From positions 33,303-97,302 of the forward strand of contig NZ_JNAR01000011.1 in NCBI RefSeq assembly GCF_000760095.1: 64,000 nt of DNA. The letters are read 5' to 3'. A model generated the notes under the pieces. That model saw only the letters and a list, made by a program, of their open reading frames with translations, had not been told where the DNA came from and searched no databases. Made by a program: the position numbers and the translations under genes. This document shows, piece after piece, positions 1-10,349 of the stretch. Each line of letters opens with the position of its first letter. The first letter of the stretch is position 1. The DNA is from Prochlorococcus marinus str. MIT 9401 (GTDB lineage: Bacteria; Cyanobacteriota; Cyanobacteriia; PCC-6307; Cyanobiaceae).

Positions 1-111
1 AATCACATTCTCATTATAAAATTCAGCCCATTTTTGTTTTGTTGGTGCATCCGTACCATAAGGTTTAGTAAATAATCCTTTTAAATCGTCAATAGAAATT
101 ACTCTTGTCAT
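1..111 (-). CDS. N-terminal part of a small NTF2-like protein (truncated by window edge)
   Basis: An ATG on the minus strand at 111 opens a 37-codon frame that runs off the left edge. The visible start, MTRVISIDDLKGLFTK, is followed by a WAEFY segment near residue 29. The helix leading to a W-A-x-F-Y motif resembles the first helix of SnoaL/NTF2-like proteins found in cyanobacteria, but too little is visible to be sure. tRNA-Gly and ribH lie upstream on the same strand. Function is unknown from this fragment; the NTF2-like call is an inference. Confidence 0.6.
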   Translation of the reverse strand, partial: MTRVISIDDLKGLFTKPYGTDAPTKQKWAEFYNENVI

Positions 112-156
112 TACAAACTCATTATTGTAAATACTTTAGGGGATACAAACATTAAA

Positions 157-228
157 AGCGGATGAAGAGATTCGAACTCTCGACATTCTCCTTGGCAAGG
201 AGATGCTCTACCACTGAGCTACATCCGC
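157..228 (-). tRNA. tRNA-Gly (anticodon GCC)
   Basis: The minus strand folds as a 72-nt cloverleaf. The acceptor stem GCGGATG pairs with CATCCGC, the D-arm contains AGCTCAGTGGTAGAGC, the anticodon stem-loop is CTCCT-TGCCAAG-type with anticodon GCC, and the T-arm contains the GTTCGAATC loop. The discriminator base is U and the CCA end is not encoded. It lies downstream of ribH on the same strand. Confidence 0.95.
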
Positions 229-289
229 ATAACTTCTTTATTTTATCTCAAAGAAGGGATCTATGATAGAAATAATTAAATTTTCTCAA

Positions 290-766
290 TTAATTTAAAT
301 TTTTAATCAAGGATCCCATCTCAATTGCTTGTAAAGCATAATTCCAGCCAAGATTATTTTTAATCCCTGCTCTTTCTAGAGCCTGCTGCATAGTATCAGT
401 AGTCAAAACTCCAAAAATAATTGGAACATTATTTTCATATGAAACTTGTGAAATACCTTTGCTCGCCTCAGATATAACTACATCATAGTGGGAAGTTTCC
501 CCACGGATCACAGCTCCAAGTGCAATTACAACGTCATAACTCTTTTTTTTCATGAGGGTTTTAGCTGCGATTGGTAATTCGAATGAACCAGGAACCCAAA
601 CTATATCTACTTGATTGCTTGAGTCAGAAGTATCTAAACCATGTCTTTTTAAACAATCAAGACAGCCCGATAAAACTTTATTTGTAATTAAATCATTAAA
701 TCTTGCTATTACAATCCCAACTTTTAAAGTAGATGCATTAGTAAAAGATCCCTCAAAAATAGCCAT
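290..766 (-). CDS. ribH: 6,7-dimethyl-8-ribityllumazine synthase
   Basis: This is the penultimate enzyme of riboflavin synthesis. It condenses 5-amino-6-ribitylamino-uracil with 3,4-dihydroxy-2-butanone 4-phosphate to give lumazine. At 158 aa it has the usual family length. Visible family features are the early substrate loop IVIARFND, the WVPGSFELP segment and [14 protein letters not shown], which contains the conserved His of the active site, followed by the [11 protein letters not shown] segment. The protein is normally a cytosolic pentamer or 60-mer. It starts at ATG 766, about 50 bases downstream of psbZ on the same strand; tRNA-Gly follows. Confidence 0.95.
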   Translation of the reverse strand: MAIFEGSFTNASTLKVGIVIARFNDLITNKVLSGCLDCLKRHGLDTSDSSNQVDIVWVPGSFELPIAAKTLMKKKSYDVVIALGAVIRGETSHYDVVISEASKGISQVSYENNVPIIFGVLTTDTMQQALERAGIKNNLGWNYALQAIEMGSLIKNLN

Positions 767-815
767 TAAATTTTACTTCGATATATTAATAGACTCTCAC
801 GAAAAGGTGTTAAGT

Positions 816-1013
816 TCAAACTAATGAAGAAACAATTCCTGTAACGAAAACCAAAACAACCCAAACAGCTGCAATAGAATAAATTTTTCTCCTACTTTCT
901 CGCTGTCCTTCCTCAGTAGAAGGTTGAGTCACATATAAAACGGGTACTCCAACTACCGCAATTAAAGAAGCAAATAATAAAGCATTTACGAAGAAAAAGT
1001 TAACAGCTTGCAT
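816..1013 (-). CDS. psbZ: Photosystem II reaction center protein Z (Ycf9)
   Basis: This 65-aa protein has two hydrophobic helices (about residues 6-27 and 46-64) joined by a short polar loop rich in Glu/Arg (STEEGQRESRRK). Length, topology and the VPVLYVTQP and VWVVLVFVTGIVSSLV segments match PsbZ, a thylakoid PSII core subunit that helps stabilise PSII supercomplexes. The gene is divergent from mutS across a 141-base gap that holds TATAAT-type boxes on both strands. It is a direct marker of an oxygenic phototroph. No signal peptide is expected. Confidence 0.92.
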   Translation of the reverse strand: MQAVNFFFVNALLFASLIAVVGVPVLYVTQPSTEEGQRESRRKIYSIAAVWVVLVFVTGIVSSLV

Positions 1014-1036
1014 AATTCAGTCTTAGGTTTCAAATC

Positions 1037-1053
1037 ATTATAAATACTATAAT
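1037..1053. promoter_or_regulatory. Candidate back-to-back -10 boxes between psbZ and mutS
   Basis: In the divergent psbZ/mutS gap a minus-strand TATAAT occupies 1042-1037, 24 bases before the psbZ start. A plus-strand TATAAT occupies 1048-1053, about 100 bases before mutS. Both match the -10 consensus exactly, but the region is AT-rich and no convincing -35 elements are seen. The psbZ assignment is more plausible because spacing would give a leader of about 17 nt. The promoter role is inferred. Confidence 0.4.
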
Positions 1054-1154
1054 CTCATGAAAATGATAATTTTTAGAGAAAATTTACATACTTTAGCCAC
1101 TTTAAATGCAAAAAAAAAATTTCTACCTAATATCTATTTAGGAATTAAAAAAGT

Positions 1155-3896
1155 ATGCAAGAAGATACGATAATTCAAAAGAATTTATTTGCGATTGGTA
1201 ATGAAAATAATGAGCAAGAAGAAATCACAAAAATTCCAGAAGATTTATCTTGGGAAGATTTAAAAAAAGAATCAAAAAAAAGACCTAGACAAAGAAAAAA
1301 TTCAACTAATTTAATCAATAAATTTAAGACTGATTTAATTTCAAATAACAAAAATGTTTGCATCAATGAAGAATCTTATAGCTATAAAACAGTTTCAAAA
1401 CTGAAATTAACTCCTGTAATGAAGCATTATGTAACTCTAAAAGAGGAAAATAAAGATAGGTTATTACTTTATAGATTAGGAGATTTTTTTGAATGTTTTT
1501 TTGAAGATGCTGTATTAATATCTAACCTTTTAGAAATAACACTTACCAGTAAAGATGCTGGCAAAGAGATTGGTAAGATCCCGATGGCAGGGGTTCCTTA
1601 TCATGCAATGGAGAGATACTGTGCTGATTTAATTAAAAAAAATTATTCTGTAGTTATATGCGACCAATTAGAAAAAAGTTCTGGCAATTACGGGACTCCA
1701 ATTAAAAGAGGAATAACAAGAATAATTACTCCGGGAACTGTAATTGAAGAGGGGATGTTGATAGCAAAGAAAAATAATTGGATTACTGCTATTTTCTTAG
1801 CAGAAGAAAACTCAGATGAATCTTATGAATGGGGTATTTCAAAAGCTGATGTAAGCACAGGAGAATTAATAACTTTAGAAGGTCGATCTCTGCCAAAACT
1901 ATTTGATGAAATTATTAAATTAGATTCTTCAGAAATCATTGTAGGAAGCAATGAAGTAAGAAATTTATTAATTAAAGGAAATAGTCAAATAACATATACT
2001 GTTTCTCAAGAGACAAATTTTGGCATTAATGAAGCAAATTATCTAATAAAAAAATATTTCCAAATTGCAAACCTAGAAGGAATAGGACTTAAAAATTTAA
2101 ATAATGCGACTAGATCTCTTGGAGGTTTATTAAATTATTTAGAAAAAATTAATCCTTCAAATTTAGATAAAGATTCTTCTGTAAAAATCTCATTAGACTT
2201 TCCACAAATTCAATTTGGTCACAACAAATTAATCATTGATTATCAAACTCAAAAGAACTTAGAAATCAAAAATACACAACGAGAAAATAATTATGTAGGT
2301 TCGCTACTATGGAGCATTGATAGAACTTATACTTGCATGGGTGCGAGGTGTTTAAGAAGGTGGATAGATTCACCATTATTAAACGTTAATGAAATTTATA
2401 AAAGACAAAATATAATTAAAAACTTTATTGAATCAAGACAATTACGCATAGATACCCAAAATCTACTTCGAGCAATGGGGGATTTAGAAAGACTTGCTGG
2501 CAGAGCTTGTGCAGGTCATGCAAGTCCTAGAGACTTAATTGCAATAGCGGAAGGTTTAAAAAAATTGCCTAAAATAAAATCTATAATTGAATTATTTAAA
2601 TATGATGTCCCAGATTGGACTAATCAATTAAAAAATATTGATGCAGGACTCTTAGAATTAGCTGACACCATAAGTTTTAAACTAATAGAAAATCCTCCTC
2701 TAAATATTAGTGAAGGAGGAATGATCCACGATGGTGTTGACAATGTATTAGATGGTTTACGTAATTTAATGGATGATTACTCAGAGTGGTTAAATCAAGA
2801 GGAATTAAAAGAAAGAAAAATTAGCAAAATTTCAAACCTAAAAATTCAATTTCATAAAAATTTTGGTTACTACATTTCTATAAATAAATCAAAAGTTAAT
2901 TTAGCTCCACAACATTGGATCAAAAGGCAAACACTCACTAATGAAGAAAGGTATATCACTTCAGAAATTAAAAATAAAGAAAATAAGATTTTTCAAATAA
3001 AAAGTAGAGCTTCATCAAGAGAATATGAAATTTTCTGCGAATTAAGAAATATAGTTGCTGAAAAAACAAAACAAATAAGATCAATCGCAAAATCTATAGC
3101 ATCTCTTGATGCATTGCTTGGTTTATCAATTACTTCGGTAGAAAACAATTTTATAAAGCCTTCATTAATACCAATAAATGATACAAAGACAAAAAATAGT
3201 ACAAAAATTATCGCAGGAAGAAATCCAATTGTTGAGCAATTGTTAAATGATAAAAAATTTATAGCGAACGATATCTCTTTTGATGATAATCAAAAATTAA
3301 TTATATTAACCGGTCCCAATGCAAGCGGAAAAAGTTGCTTTATAAGACAACTTGGGTTGATTCAAATTCTCGCACAAATTGGTAGCTTTATTCCTGCTAA
3401 TAATGCTGAAATCAAGATTGCAGATAGGATTTTCACAAGAATTGGGGCGGTTGATGATCAATCATCTGGACAATCAACATTTATGGTAGAAATGTCTGAA
3501 ACTGCATCAATTTTAAATCAAGCAACCTCTAGCTCACTTGTTTTACTTGATGAGATTGGTAGAGGAACTTCTACTTTTGATGGACTATCAATAGCTTGGT
3601 CAGTAAGTGAATATCTTGCAAAGAAAATTCAATGCAATACTATTTTTGCTACGCACTATCATGAGCTGAATTATTTAAAAAATTCAAATAAGAATATACA
3701 AAATTTTCAAGTTTTAGTAGAACAAAATAACGATCAGCTAATTTTTAGTCATAGGATTGTCAAAGGGGGCTCAAACAAAAGCTACGGTATAGAAGCAGCT
3801 AAATTAGCAGGAGTTCCAAAAGAAGTTATAGAAAAAGCAAAATCAGTTTTAAATTCTTTAGAAGAGAATAATAAATTAAATTATGATATGCATTAG
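1155..3896 (+). CDS. mutS: DNA mismatch repair ATPase MutS
   Basis: This MutS1-type protein recognises base-base mismatches and small loops and recruits MutL. At 913 aa it is longer than the roughly 850-aa E. coli protein because of an extra N-terminal segment of about 85 residues before the mismatch-reading domain. The Phe-x-Glu mismatch wedge is FFE at residues 111-113 within GDFFECFF. The Walker A motif GPNASGKS is at 720-727, followed by the [14 protein letters not shown] signature, the Walker [11 protein letters not shown] and the ATHYHEL motif. The extension contains QKNLF at residues 8-12, which resembles a sliding-clamp-binding peptide. Start is ATG 1155. The gene converges with cobH. 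Confidence 0.96.
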   Translation: MQEDTIIQKNLFAIGNENNEQEEITKIPEDLSWEDLKKESKKRPRQRKNSTNLINKFKTDLISNNKNVCINEESYSYKTVSKLKLTPVMKHYVTLKEENKDRLLLYRLGDFFECFFEDAVLISNLLEITLTSKDAGKEIGKIPMAGVPYHAMERYCADLIKKNYSVVICDQLEKSSGNYGTPIKRGITRIITPGTVIEEGMLIAKKNNWITAIFLAEENSDESYEWGISKADVSTGELITLEGRSLPKLFDEIIKLDSSEIIVGSNEVRNLLIKGNSQITYTVSQETNFGINEANYLIKKYFQIANLEGIGLKNLNNATRSLGGLLNYLEKINPSNLDKDSSVKISLDFPQIQFGHNKLIIDYQTQKNLEIKNTQRENNYVGSLLWSIDRTYTCMGARCLRRWIDSPLLNVNEIYKRQNIIKNFIESRQLRIDTQNLLRAMGDLERLAGRACAGHASPRDLIAIAEGLKKLPKIKSIIELFKYDVPDWTNQLKNIDAGLLELADTISFKLIENPPLNISEGGMIHDGVDNVLDGLRNLMDDYSEWLNQEELKERKISKISNLKIQFHKNFGYYISINKSKVNLAPQHWIKRQTLTNEERYITSEIKNKENKIFQIKSRASSREYEIFCELRNIVAEKTKQIRSIAKSIASLDALLGLSITSVENNFIKPSLIPINDTKTKNSTKIIAGRNPIVEQLLNDKKFIANDISFDDNQKLIILTGPNASGKSCFIRQLGLIQILAQIGSFIPANNAEIKIADRIFTRIGAVDDQSSGQSTFMVEMSETASILNQATSSSLVLLDEIGRGTSTFDGLSIAWSVSEYLAKKIQCNTIFATHYHELNYLKNSNKNIQNFQVLVEQNNDQLIFSHRIVKGGSNKSYGIEAAKLAGVPKEVIEKAKSVLNSLEENNKLNYDMH

Positions 3897-3927
3897 AGTT
3901 TTGACATTTTTAAAAGATAAATACTTT

Positions 3928-4551
3928 TTAAATAGTTTCCCTCAACAAGGCGTTAACTGCAGCAGCTGCCATGGCAGCACCCCCTCTAGTTGAATTCAAA
4001 ACTATCCTAGGAAAATCAGTAGAAATCAGTTTGTTTTTGCTTTTCTCTACTCCAATAAATCCAACGGGCATTCCGATAATTAAACTAGGTAAATCTTTTC
4101 CATTCTCTAAAATATCAATTAAATAAGTTAAAGCTGTAGGCGAACTGCCAATAACTATAATAGGTGATTGCCTTCCAGAATGTATAGCAGATAACTCCTT
4201 CCAACCTTCACTTAAGCCAAATGCAGTTTTAGTTAACTCTACGTGCTTATTTTCTCCAAACCACATACTCGCAGTGAATACTTTATTCCTATTGGTATTC
4301 TCTGCCATAGATTTTATAGCTGCTGCAGCCATATCAGTATCAGTTAAAATCGGAGCACCATTTTTAAGTGCTTGAAGCCCCTTTTCGCAAGCCCCTTCAC
4401 TAAAATTAATAAGATTTTGAACTGAAAAATCTCCTGAAGTATGGACTAATCTCTCTAAAACTTTTTTTTCCAAATAATTTAGATCATTGGCTCCTAAATG
4501 AGATCTTATAAATCTGATGCTTTCCAAAAATATTGGATGATCTATTACCAT
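3928..4551 (-). CDS. cobH: Precorrin-8X methylmutase (CobH/CbiC)
   Basis: CobH/CbiC catalyses migration of the C-11 methyl group to C-12, converting precorrin-8x to hydrogenobyrinate (or the cobalt form to cobyrinate) in vitamin B12 synthesis. The 207-aa length fits the family. Recognisable segments are the HPIFLESIRFIR start, the RLVHTSGDF motif with the catalytic-type His, ILTDTDMAAAAI, and the glycine-rich IGMPVGFIGVEKSK segment followed by NSTRGGAAMAAAAVNAL near the C terminus. The gene is isolated from other cobalamin genes here, with cobA about 53 kb away. It converges with mutS and is divergent from holA. Confidence 0.93.
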   Translation of the reverse strand: MVIDHPIFLESIRFIRSHLGANDLNYLEKKVLERLVHTSGDFSVQNLINFSEGACEKGLQALKNGAPILTDTDMAAAAIKSMAENTNRNKVFTASMWFGENKHVELTKTAFGLSEGWKELSAIHSGRQSPIIVIGSSPTALTYLIDILENGKDLPSLIIGMPVGFIGVEKSKNKLISTDFPRIVLNSTRGGAAMAAAAVNALLRETI

Positions 4552-4609
4552 TAAATTTAATTTGTGTTAGAAGTAATCATAGTTAATATATGGTTTTTAT
4601 TGAGCGATT

Positions 4610-5611
4610 ATGCCAATACAAATATTATGGGGAAATGATCTAAATGCTCAAAATACATTTATTCAAAAATTAATTGATAACGAAGTATCCAAAGAATGGA
4701 AGGAAATCAACGTAAGTAATTTAAATGGAGATGATAATGAGCAAGTCAATAAAGCTTTTGATGAAGTTCTTTCTCCTCCTTTTGGAAATGGATACAGAAT
4801 AGTTACATTGAAAAATAATCCAATTTTTACCGCAAAAAATGAAGATTTAAGAATTAAATTTGAAAAAATTCATAACAATATACCTCAAAATACTTATTTC
4901 ATTTTGCAAAATACAAAAAAACCAGACTCACGACTAAAGAGTACTAAATTTTTACAAAAACTTATCAAAAATAATTTAGCCAAAGAAAAATCATTTTCTT
5001 TACCAGAAATCTGGGACTATGAGGGACAAAAAAGATTCTTAGAAGATGCAGCAAATGAAATGAATATTAAAATTGATAAAAATGCAGTAGAGTTAATTAT
5101 TGATTCTGTTGGGAATGATAGCTTTAAATTAATAAACGAATTAGCTAAAGCAAAAACATACCTTTCTGCAGTAACAAGTGATTTGAATTCACAACTTTTT
5201 CTCAACAGTATTGATGTAAAAAAAATATTTAGTGATCATCAATCCAACATTTTCAAAATCATCGATCTGCTCTTACAAAAAAATATTAATGAAAGCCTTA
5301 TTGAAATAAATTATTCCTTACAGAAAGGAGAGCCTCCCTTAAGACTAAATGCAGGTTTAATTAGTCAGATAAGAATTCATACAATTGTAAAATTAGCAGT
5401 TAATTCAGAAAATGATAATGCAGAGAAGATTTGCAATCTTGCAGGCATTTCTAATCCAAAAAGAATTTTTTTTATTCGTAAAAAAGTCAAAAATGTATCA
5501 CAAGAATATTTAATAAATTTAATGAGTAATTTATTAGATATTGAATCATTACTCAAACAAGGTAATAATCCTATAAATGTTTTTACAGAGAATTTAATTA
5601 ATTTAAGTTAA
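4610..5611 (+). CDS. holA: DNA polymerase III subunit delta
   Basis: HolA is the clamp-loader subunit that opens the beta sliding clamp. At 333 aa it has the normal length. It begins MPIQILWGND, a degenerate AAA+-like nucleotide-fold start, and later has the family segments IWDYEGQKRFLEDAANE, VELIIDSVGNDSFKLINEL and a helical C-terminal collar domain with GEPPLRLNAGLISQIR. Recognition is by overall family pattern, since HolA is poorly conserved. It lies 39 bases upstream of lysC on the same strand. Together with dnaX and dnaB it forms the replication content of this window. Confidence 0.85.
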   Translation: MPIQILWGNDLNAQNTFIQKLIDNEVSKEWKEINVSNLNGDDNEQVNKAFDEVLSPPFGNGYRIVTLKNNPIFTAKNEDLRIKFEKIHNNIPQNTYFILQNTKKPDSRLKSTKFLQKLIKNNLAKEKSFSLPEIWDYEGQKRFLEDAANEMNIKIDKNAVELIIDSVGNDSFKLINELAKAKTYLSAVTSDLNSQLFLNSIDVKKIFSDHQSNIFKIIDLLLQKNINESLIEINYSLQKGEPPLRLNAGLISQIRIHTIVKLAVNSENDNAEKICNLAGISNPKRIFFIRKKVKNVSQEYLINLMSNLLDIESLLKQGNNPINVFTENLINLS

Positions 5612-5650
5612 CCAAATTATAAGTTTAAGAATTTACATTATGATTTAAAT

Positions 5651-7411
5651 ATGGCTTTACTAGTAAAAAAATTTGGCGGTACTTCTGTCGGTGATATTAA
5701 AAAAATAAAAAATATTGCAAATAACATTTGTCAAAGTAAAGAAGCAGGAAATGAAATTGTCGTAGTTGTCTCCGCAATGGGGCAAACTACAGATGATTTA
5801 AATTGTTTAGCAGAATCAATTAGCAAAAATCCTAATCGAAGAGAATTGGATATGCTTCTCTCAACTGGAGAGCAAGTAACCATAGCTCTTCTCTCAATGG
5901 CATTAAACGAATATGGAATACCTGCAATTTCAATGACAGGAAGCCAAGTTGGAATTATTACTGAATCAATTCATGGGAAAGCAAGAATTCTGGATATCAA
6001 AACGGAAAGAATCCAAAATTATATAAATCAGGGTTTTGTGGTTGTAGTGGCTGGATTTCAAGGAACAACATTAAGCCATACTGGTTCCATGGAAATTACA
6101 ACTTTGGGTAGAGGCGGTTCAGATACTTCCGCAGTAGCTTTATCAACAGCTTTAGGCGCTGAGACTTGCGAAATTTATACAGACGTTCCAGGTGTTCTTA
6201 CTACTGATCCAAGAATTGTTCCGAATGCAAAACTCTTAGATGAAATTAGCTGTGAAGAAATGCTTGAACTTGCAAGTGTCGGTGCTTCAGTTCTGCATCC
6301 AAGAGCAGTAGAAATTGCACGCAATTATGGAATTAAATTATGTGTCAAATCAAGCCAAAGTGATTCAAGTGGAACTCTCCTAGAAAGTCAAATCCAACCT
6401 CTAGCGCTAAAAAGGGGAAGCTTAGAATTAACAAAAACAGTCAATAGTCTTGAAGTATTAGAAAACCAAGCAGTATTCAGTCTCTCAAATATTCCTGATA
6501 GGCCTGGGATTGCTGCACAAATATTTGAAAAGCTTTCAGAAGTGAGTATTAATGTAGATCTAATAATACAAGCTACAAATGATGGAAATAATAACGATAT
6601 TACATTTACTGTTAGTGAATTAGAAGTTAAAAAGACTGCAGAACAATGTGAACTTATAACTAGTCAATTAGGAGGAGAATATAATCTAAAAACAAACATG
6701 ACTAAATTAAGTATACAAGGAGCGGGCATTATGGGCAGACCTAGTGTTTCAGCTGATTTATTTGATACTTTATCTCAAGCTAATATAAATGTCAGGTTAA
6801 TAGCTACTAGTGAAATTAAAGTCAGCTGCGTTATTGAAATTAATAATATTCCAAAAACTATTAGATTTGTTGCTGAGAAATTTAAGTTATCCGATACACA
6901 AATATTTGTTAATCCAATCAGCGAAATACAAGATCAACCTGAAGTAAGAGGAATTGCATTAGATAAAAATCAAGTTCAAGTAAGTTTTCGTAAACTGCCT
7001 GATCGTCCAGGGGTAGCAGCATCAATATGTTTAGCATTAGCTGAAAATAATTTACTTTTCGATACTATCGTGCAGTCTGAAAGAATTTCCTCTTCAAAAA
7101 CTAAGGATATTAGTCTTACAATGAATAAACAAGATAGAGAAAAAGCTAACTTAGTTTTTGAGGCCATAACAAAAAAATTACCTGGATCATACATTGAAGA
7201 TGGCCCTTCTATAGCCAAAGTAAGTACTGTTGGAGCAGGAATGGCATTCAAAGTTGGAACGGCTGGAAAAATATTTAGAGCATTGGCTGATCAAAATATT
7301 AATATTGAAATGATTGCTACTAGTGAAATCAGAACTTCATGTATTGTCTTAGAAAAAGATTGTGACAAAGCAGTGAATGCTATTCATAATCATTTCGAAT
7401 TAGAAAAATAA
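5651..7411 (+). CDS. lysC: Aspartate kinase with four ACT domains
   Basis: It phosphorylates aspartate, the first step of the aspartate family pathway (Lys, Thr, Met). The kinase domain spans about residues 1-245, with VKKFGGTSVG at the N terminus, LLSTGEQVTIALLSMAL, and TTLGRGGSDTSAVALS in the catalytic region. The remaining roughly 330 residues form ACT regulatory repeats. Repeated core signatures are visible as IPDRPGIAAQIFEKLS, GIMGRPSVSADLFDTLS, LPDRPGVAASICLALA and VGAGMAFKVGTAGKIFRALA. A 586-aa enzyme with duplicated ACT pairs is typical of cyanobacteria and implies feedback control by amino acid end products. It ends 7 bases before convergent uvrB. Confidence 0.96.
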   Translation: MALLVKKFGGTSVGDIKKIKNIANNICQSKEAGNEIVVVVSAMGQTTDDLNCLAESISKNPNRRELDMLLSTGEQVTIALLSMALNEYGIPAISMTGSQVGIITESIHGKARILDIKTERIQNYINQGFVVVVAGFQGTTLSHTGSMEITTLGRGGSDTSAVALSTALGAETCEIYTDVPGVLTTDPRIVPNAKLLDEISCEEMLELASVGASVLHPRAVEIARNYGIKLCVKSSQSDSSGTLLESQIQPLALKRGSLELTKTVNSLEVLENQAVFSLSNIPDRPGIAAQIFEKLSEVSINVDLIIQATNDGNNNDITFTVSELEVKKTAEQCELITSQLGGEYNLKTNMTKLSIQGAGIMGRPSVSADLFDTLSQANINVRLIATSEIKVSCVIEINNIPKTIRFVAEKFKLSDTQIFVNPISEIQDQPEVRGIALDKNQVQVSFRKLPDRPGVAASICLALAENNLLFDTIVQSERISSSKTKDISLTMNKQDREKANLVFEAITKKLPGSYIEDGPSIAKVSTVGAGMAFKVGTAGKIFRALADQNINIEMIATSEIRTSCIVLEKDCDKAVNAIHNHFELEK

Positions 7412-7418
7412 ATTTTTT

Positions 7419-9461
7419 TTAATTATTTCTTGCCAATTTTTGTCTTAATTTTTTGATTCTATCCCGCAAATTTGCTGCCTCTTCAAAATTTAACTCTTTT
7501 GCAGCATCCTTCATTTTAATTTCTAACTTTTCTATTAAATCAGGCAATTCTTCTAGCAAACATTGATTATCATTAGAATTAAGAATAGCGTCAGTTTTGT
7601 TATTTACTATATTAATTAAATCTTTAGATAAACCATTAGCATCTAATTTTCTGGAAAGTTCTAAAAAAGATAATATCGAATTTTCTATTTTTTTGCCTGC
7701 AGGTTTTGGAGTAATACCATGGACTTGGTTATATGTCTTTTGAATAGTTCTTCTTCTTTCAGTTTCAGATATTGCTTTTTTCATTGAATCTGTGAAGTTA
7801 TCTGCATAAAGCAAGGCAACACCTTCAACATGTCTTGCAGCTCTTCCTATTGTTTGAATCAATGACCTTTCTGCTCTTAGAAAACCTTCTTTATCAGCAT
7901 CTAAAATGGCAACTAAGGATACTTCAGGAAGATCTAGTCCCTCTCTTAATAAATTAACTCCTACCAAAACATCATATTCGCCTATTCTAAGGTCTTGAAT
8001 AATTTCAATTCTTTCAATTGAATGAATTTCGGAATGCAAATATCTAACTCTTACTTTATTGTCAGATAAAAAATCAGTTAGATCTTCTGCCATTCTCTTA
8101 GTAAGTGTTGTAACTAGCACTCTTTGATTCTTTTCAGCTCTAATCCTTATTTCAGATAAAAGGTCTTCTATTTGGCCCTCACTAGGTCTTACATCAATCA
8201 CAGGGTCTAATACCCCAGTTGGTCTTATAACTTGCTCAATAAATTCACCATCACATTGATCTAATTCCCATTGACCAGGAGTTGCACTTATAAATAATGT
8301 CTGTTTTGATTTTTCCCAAAACTCTTCGCATTTTAAAGGTCTATTATCTGCAGCACTTGGCAGTCTAAAGCCATGATCTATTAAAACTTTTTTTCTAGAT
8401 TGATCACCGTTGTACATAGCATGAAGTTGAGGGCATGTTACATGACTTTCATCAACTACTAACAACCAATCATCAGGAAAGTAATCTATTAAACATTCTG
8501 GGGGTGACCCTTCCTCCCTGCCTGATAAATGACGAGCATAATTCTCAACCCCATTACAATAACCAACCTCTTTCAGCATTTCTAAATCATATTTTGTGCG
8601 TTGTTCTAAACGTTGAGCCTCTAATAATTTTCCCTCGTATGTAAATTTATCGAGTTGAGTTTTTAATTCACTTCTAATTGCACTGATTGCACTCTCAAGT
8701 CTTTCTTTTGGAGTAACAAAATGCTTCGCGGGGTAAACACTTACTTGTTCTAAACTTTCAAGTATTTCTCCAGTAGTAGGGTCAACATATCTAATAGCCT
8801 CAACTTCTTCACCAAATAATTCGATTCTTATTAATCTATCTTCATAGGCTGGACCAATTTCTAAAACATCGCCTTTAATTCTGAATCTACCTCTAGTAAT
8901 TTCAATATCATTTCTTGTATATTGATTTTGAACAAGAGATCTTAAAGAAGAACGTAGGTTGATAGATTTTCCAACTTCGAATTTAACTGCAGCTTTTAAA
9001 TATTCACTTGGTATACCCAGACCATAGATGCAACTTATAGAGGCTACAACAATTACATCTTTCCTTTCAAATAAAGAGCGTGTTGCAGAATGCCTGAGCA
9101 TATCTATTTCTTCATTAATTGAAGCAGTTTTTGCTATGTACGTATCACTTACTGGGACATAAGCTTCAGGTTGATAATAATCGTAGTAAGAAATGAAGTA
9201 TTCAACAGCATTTTTTGGAAAAAATTCCCTTAATTCATTACATAGTTGTGCGGCTAACGTTTTGTTATGGGCTAATACAAGTGCTGGCCTTCCTGTTTGT
9301 TGAATTACATTCGCAATGGTAAATGTTTTACCAGTTCCAGTAGCTCCTAAAAGAGTCTGAAACTCTTTACCCTTATTAACGCCTTTAACTAATTTTTTAA
9401 TAGCTTCTGGTTGATCTCCATTTGGTTCGTAAGGAGCTTGAAGCTTATAGTTACTCATCAA
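7419..9461 (-). CDS. uvrB: Excinuclease ABC subunit B
   Basis: UvrB is the damage-verifying helicase-like subunit of nucleotide excision repair. At 680 aa it has the usual length. Walker A is GATGTGKT at residues 39-46. The damage-probing beta-hairpin is marked by [12 protein letters not shown]. Further motifs are the DESH box, the [14 protein letters not shown] helicase segment and [11 protein letters not shown]-terminal UVR coiled-coil ([27 protein letters not shown]) provides the UvrC-binding site. Two consecutive ATG codons (9461 and 9458) can serve as start. The Ycf23-like gene lies upstream on the same strand. Confidence 0.97.
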   Translation of the reverse strand: MMSNYKLQAPYEPNGDQPEAIKKLVKGVNKGKEFQTLLGATGTGKTFTIANVIQQTGRPALVLAHNKTLAAQLCNELREFFPKNAVEYFISYYDYYQPEAYVPVSDTYIAKTASINEEIDMLRHSATRSLFERKDVIVVASISCIYGLGIPSEYLKAAVKFEVGKSINLRSSLRSLVQNQYTRNDIEITRGRFRIKGDVLEIGPAYEDRLIRIELFGEEVEAIRYVDPTTGEILESLEQVSVYPAKHFVTPKERLESAISAIRSELKTQLDKFTYEGKLLEAQRLEQRTKYDLEMLKEVGYCNGVENYARHLSGREEGSPPECLIDYFPDDWLLVVDESHVTCPQLHAMYNGDQSRKKVLIDHGFRLPSAADNRPLKCEEFWEKSKQTLFISATPGQWELDQCDGEFIEQVIRPTGVLDPVIDVRPSEGQIEDLLSEIRIRAEKNQRVLVTTLTKRMAEDLTDFLSDNKVRVRYLHSEIHSIERIEIIQDLRIGEYDVLVGVNLLREGLDLPEVSLVAILDADKEGFLRAERSLIQTIGRAARHVEGVALLYADNFTDSMKKAISETERRRTIQKTYNQVHGITPKPAGKKIENSILSFLELSRKLDANGLSKDLINIVNNKTDAILNSNDNQCLLEELPDLIEKLEIKMKDAAKELNFEEAANLRDRIKKLRQKLARNN

Positions 9462-9487
9462 ACTAATAGCTAAAGGATAATGCTATA

Positions 9488-10264
9488 CTAAGAAATTTTT
9501 TCTCCGATTATTGAATTTTTCAAAGATTCTTTTAAGCCCCTAACAACCGCAATCATTGATATTAAATCATCTAATTTATTAACTACAGATCCAACGCCAA
9601 CTGCTGAGGCTCCAGAGGATATTGCTAATGGACAAGTTACTTGGCTTAATCCAGAGGCGCTCATAATTGGTATATTCAGAGATTGTTTCTTAAATTCTCG
9701 ATGAATAGCATAGGTAGCTGCAAGAGTTGGTACTGATTTTTCAAAAAAGCCTTGAATTCCTGGAGAGTAAGGAGTAGAACTAGTCCCACCTTCAGTTTGA
9801 ATAATATCAACACCTTCTTCCACTAGCTTTACAGCAAGATCAACTTGTTTATCAATAGGCATAGTATGAGGAACAGTTACTGATAAAGGAACATTAGGCA
9901 ATAAATCCCTCGTCTCTTTTGTAATGCTTAAAACTTTTTTATCTGAAAAATTAATACCTTTTTCATAAAAAGTATCGTAATTTCCTATCTCAATTAATGA
10001 TGCTCCTGCTTTTACAGAATCTTGAAAAGATCGAGGCACGACTGAACTAACACACACGGGTAGTGTTGAATTCTTAAGTGCTAAATCAACAAGATCAGGT
10101 TTACAAGCAATATCGACAAGATCTGCACCTCCTAATGAAGCAGCCTCAACAATTATTTTCACCGATTGAACATCGAAATTATTCAATCCTGAAATAACTT
10201 TGAGTAAGGATTTGCTTCTTAACTCTTCATTGATTTTTTGTGGCAAAAGATTAATCAGACTCAT
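9488..10264 (-). CDS. DUF561 / Ycf23-like TIM-barrel protein
   Basis: The 258-aa protein matches the conserved cyanobacterial and red-algal plastid Ycf23 family (DUF561). Glycine-rich phosphate-binding-barrel patterns are visible: VEAASLGGADLVDIA, VEEGVDIIQTEGGTS and AISSGASAVGVGSVVNKL. These resemble IMPDH- or ThiG-like TIM barrels, suggesting a phosphate-containing ligand, but no catalytic activity has been firmly assigned to the family. It lies just upstream of uvrB (26 bases) on the same strand and is divergent from tilS over an 85-base region with inverted repeats. The family call is fairly secure; the function is unknown. Confidence 0.75.
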   Translation of the reverse strand: MSLINLLPQKINEELRSKSLLKVISGLNNFDVQSVKIIVEAASLGGADLVDIACKPDLVDLALKNSTLPVCVSSVVPRSFQDSVKAGASLIEIGNYDTFYEKGINFSDKKVLSITKETRDLLPNVPLSVTVPHTMPIDKQVDLAVKLVEEGVDIIQTEGGTSSTPYSPGIQGFFEKSVPTLAATYAIHREFKKQSLNIPIMSASGLSQVTCPLAISSGASAVGVGSVVNKLDDLISMIAVVRGLKESLKNSIIGEKIS

Positions 10265-10294
10265 TTACTTAATGAATTTATTACCCGATTGTGA

Positions 10295-10330
10295 CATTGT
10301 TTTAGTAAAACAGTGCATTTTTTAAAAAAT
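10295..10330. repeat. Inverted repeat and AT palindrome in the divergent Ycf23-like/tilS gap
   Basis: CATTGTTTT at 10295-10303 and AAAACAGTG at 10307-10315 can pair around the loop AGT with one G-U pair. Directly after lies the 14-base perfect palindrome ATTTTTTAAAAAAT at 10317-10330. On the plus strand the hairpin followed by the T run looks terminator-like, yet it sits upstream of tilS, so it may instead be an operator or a leader structure. The role is inferred. Confidence 0.4.
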
Positions 10331-10349
10331 ATTATCTGAGCAACACAAA

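Noticed and set aside
1057..1173. 38-codon frame starting upstream of and overlapping the mutS start
   Set aside because: It is short, contains an A10 run and shows no recognisable protein character; it could be an upstream frame by chance in AT-rich sequence. Left out as a gene.
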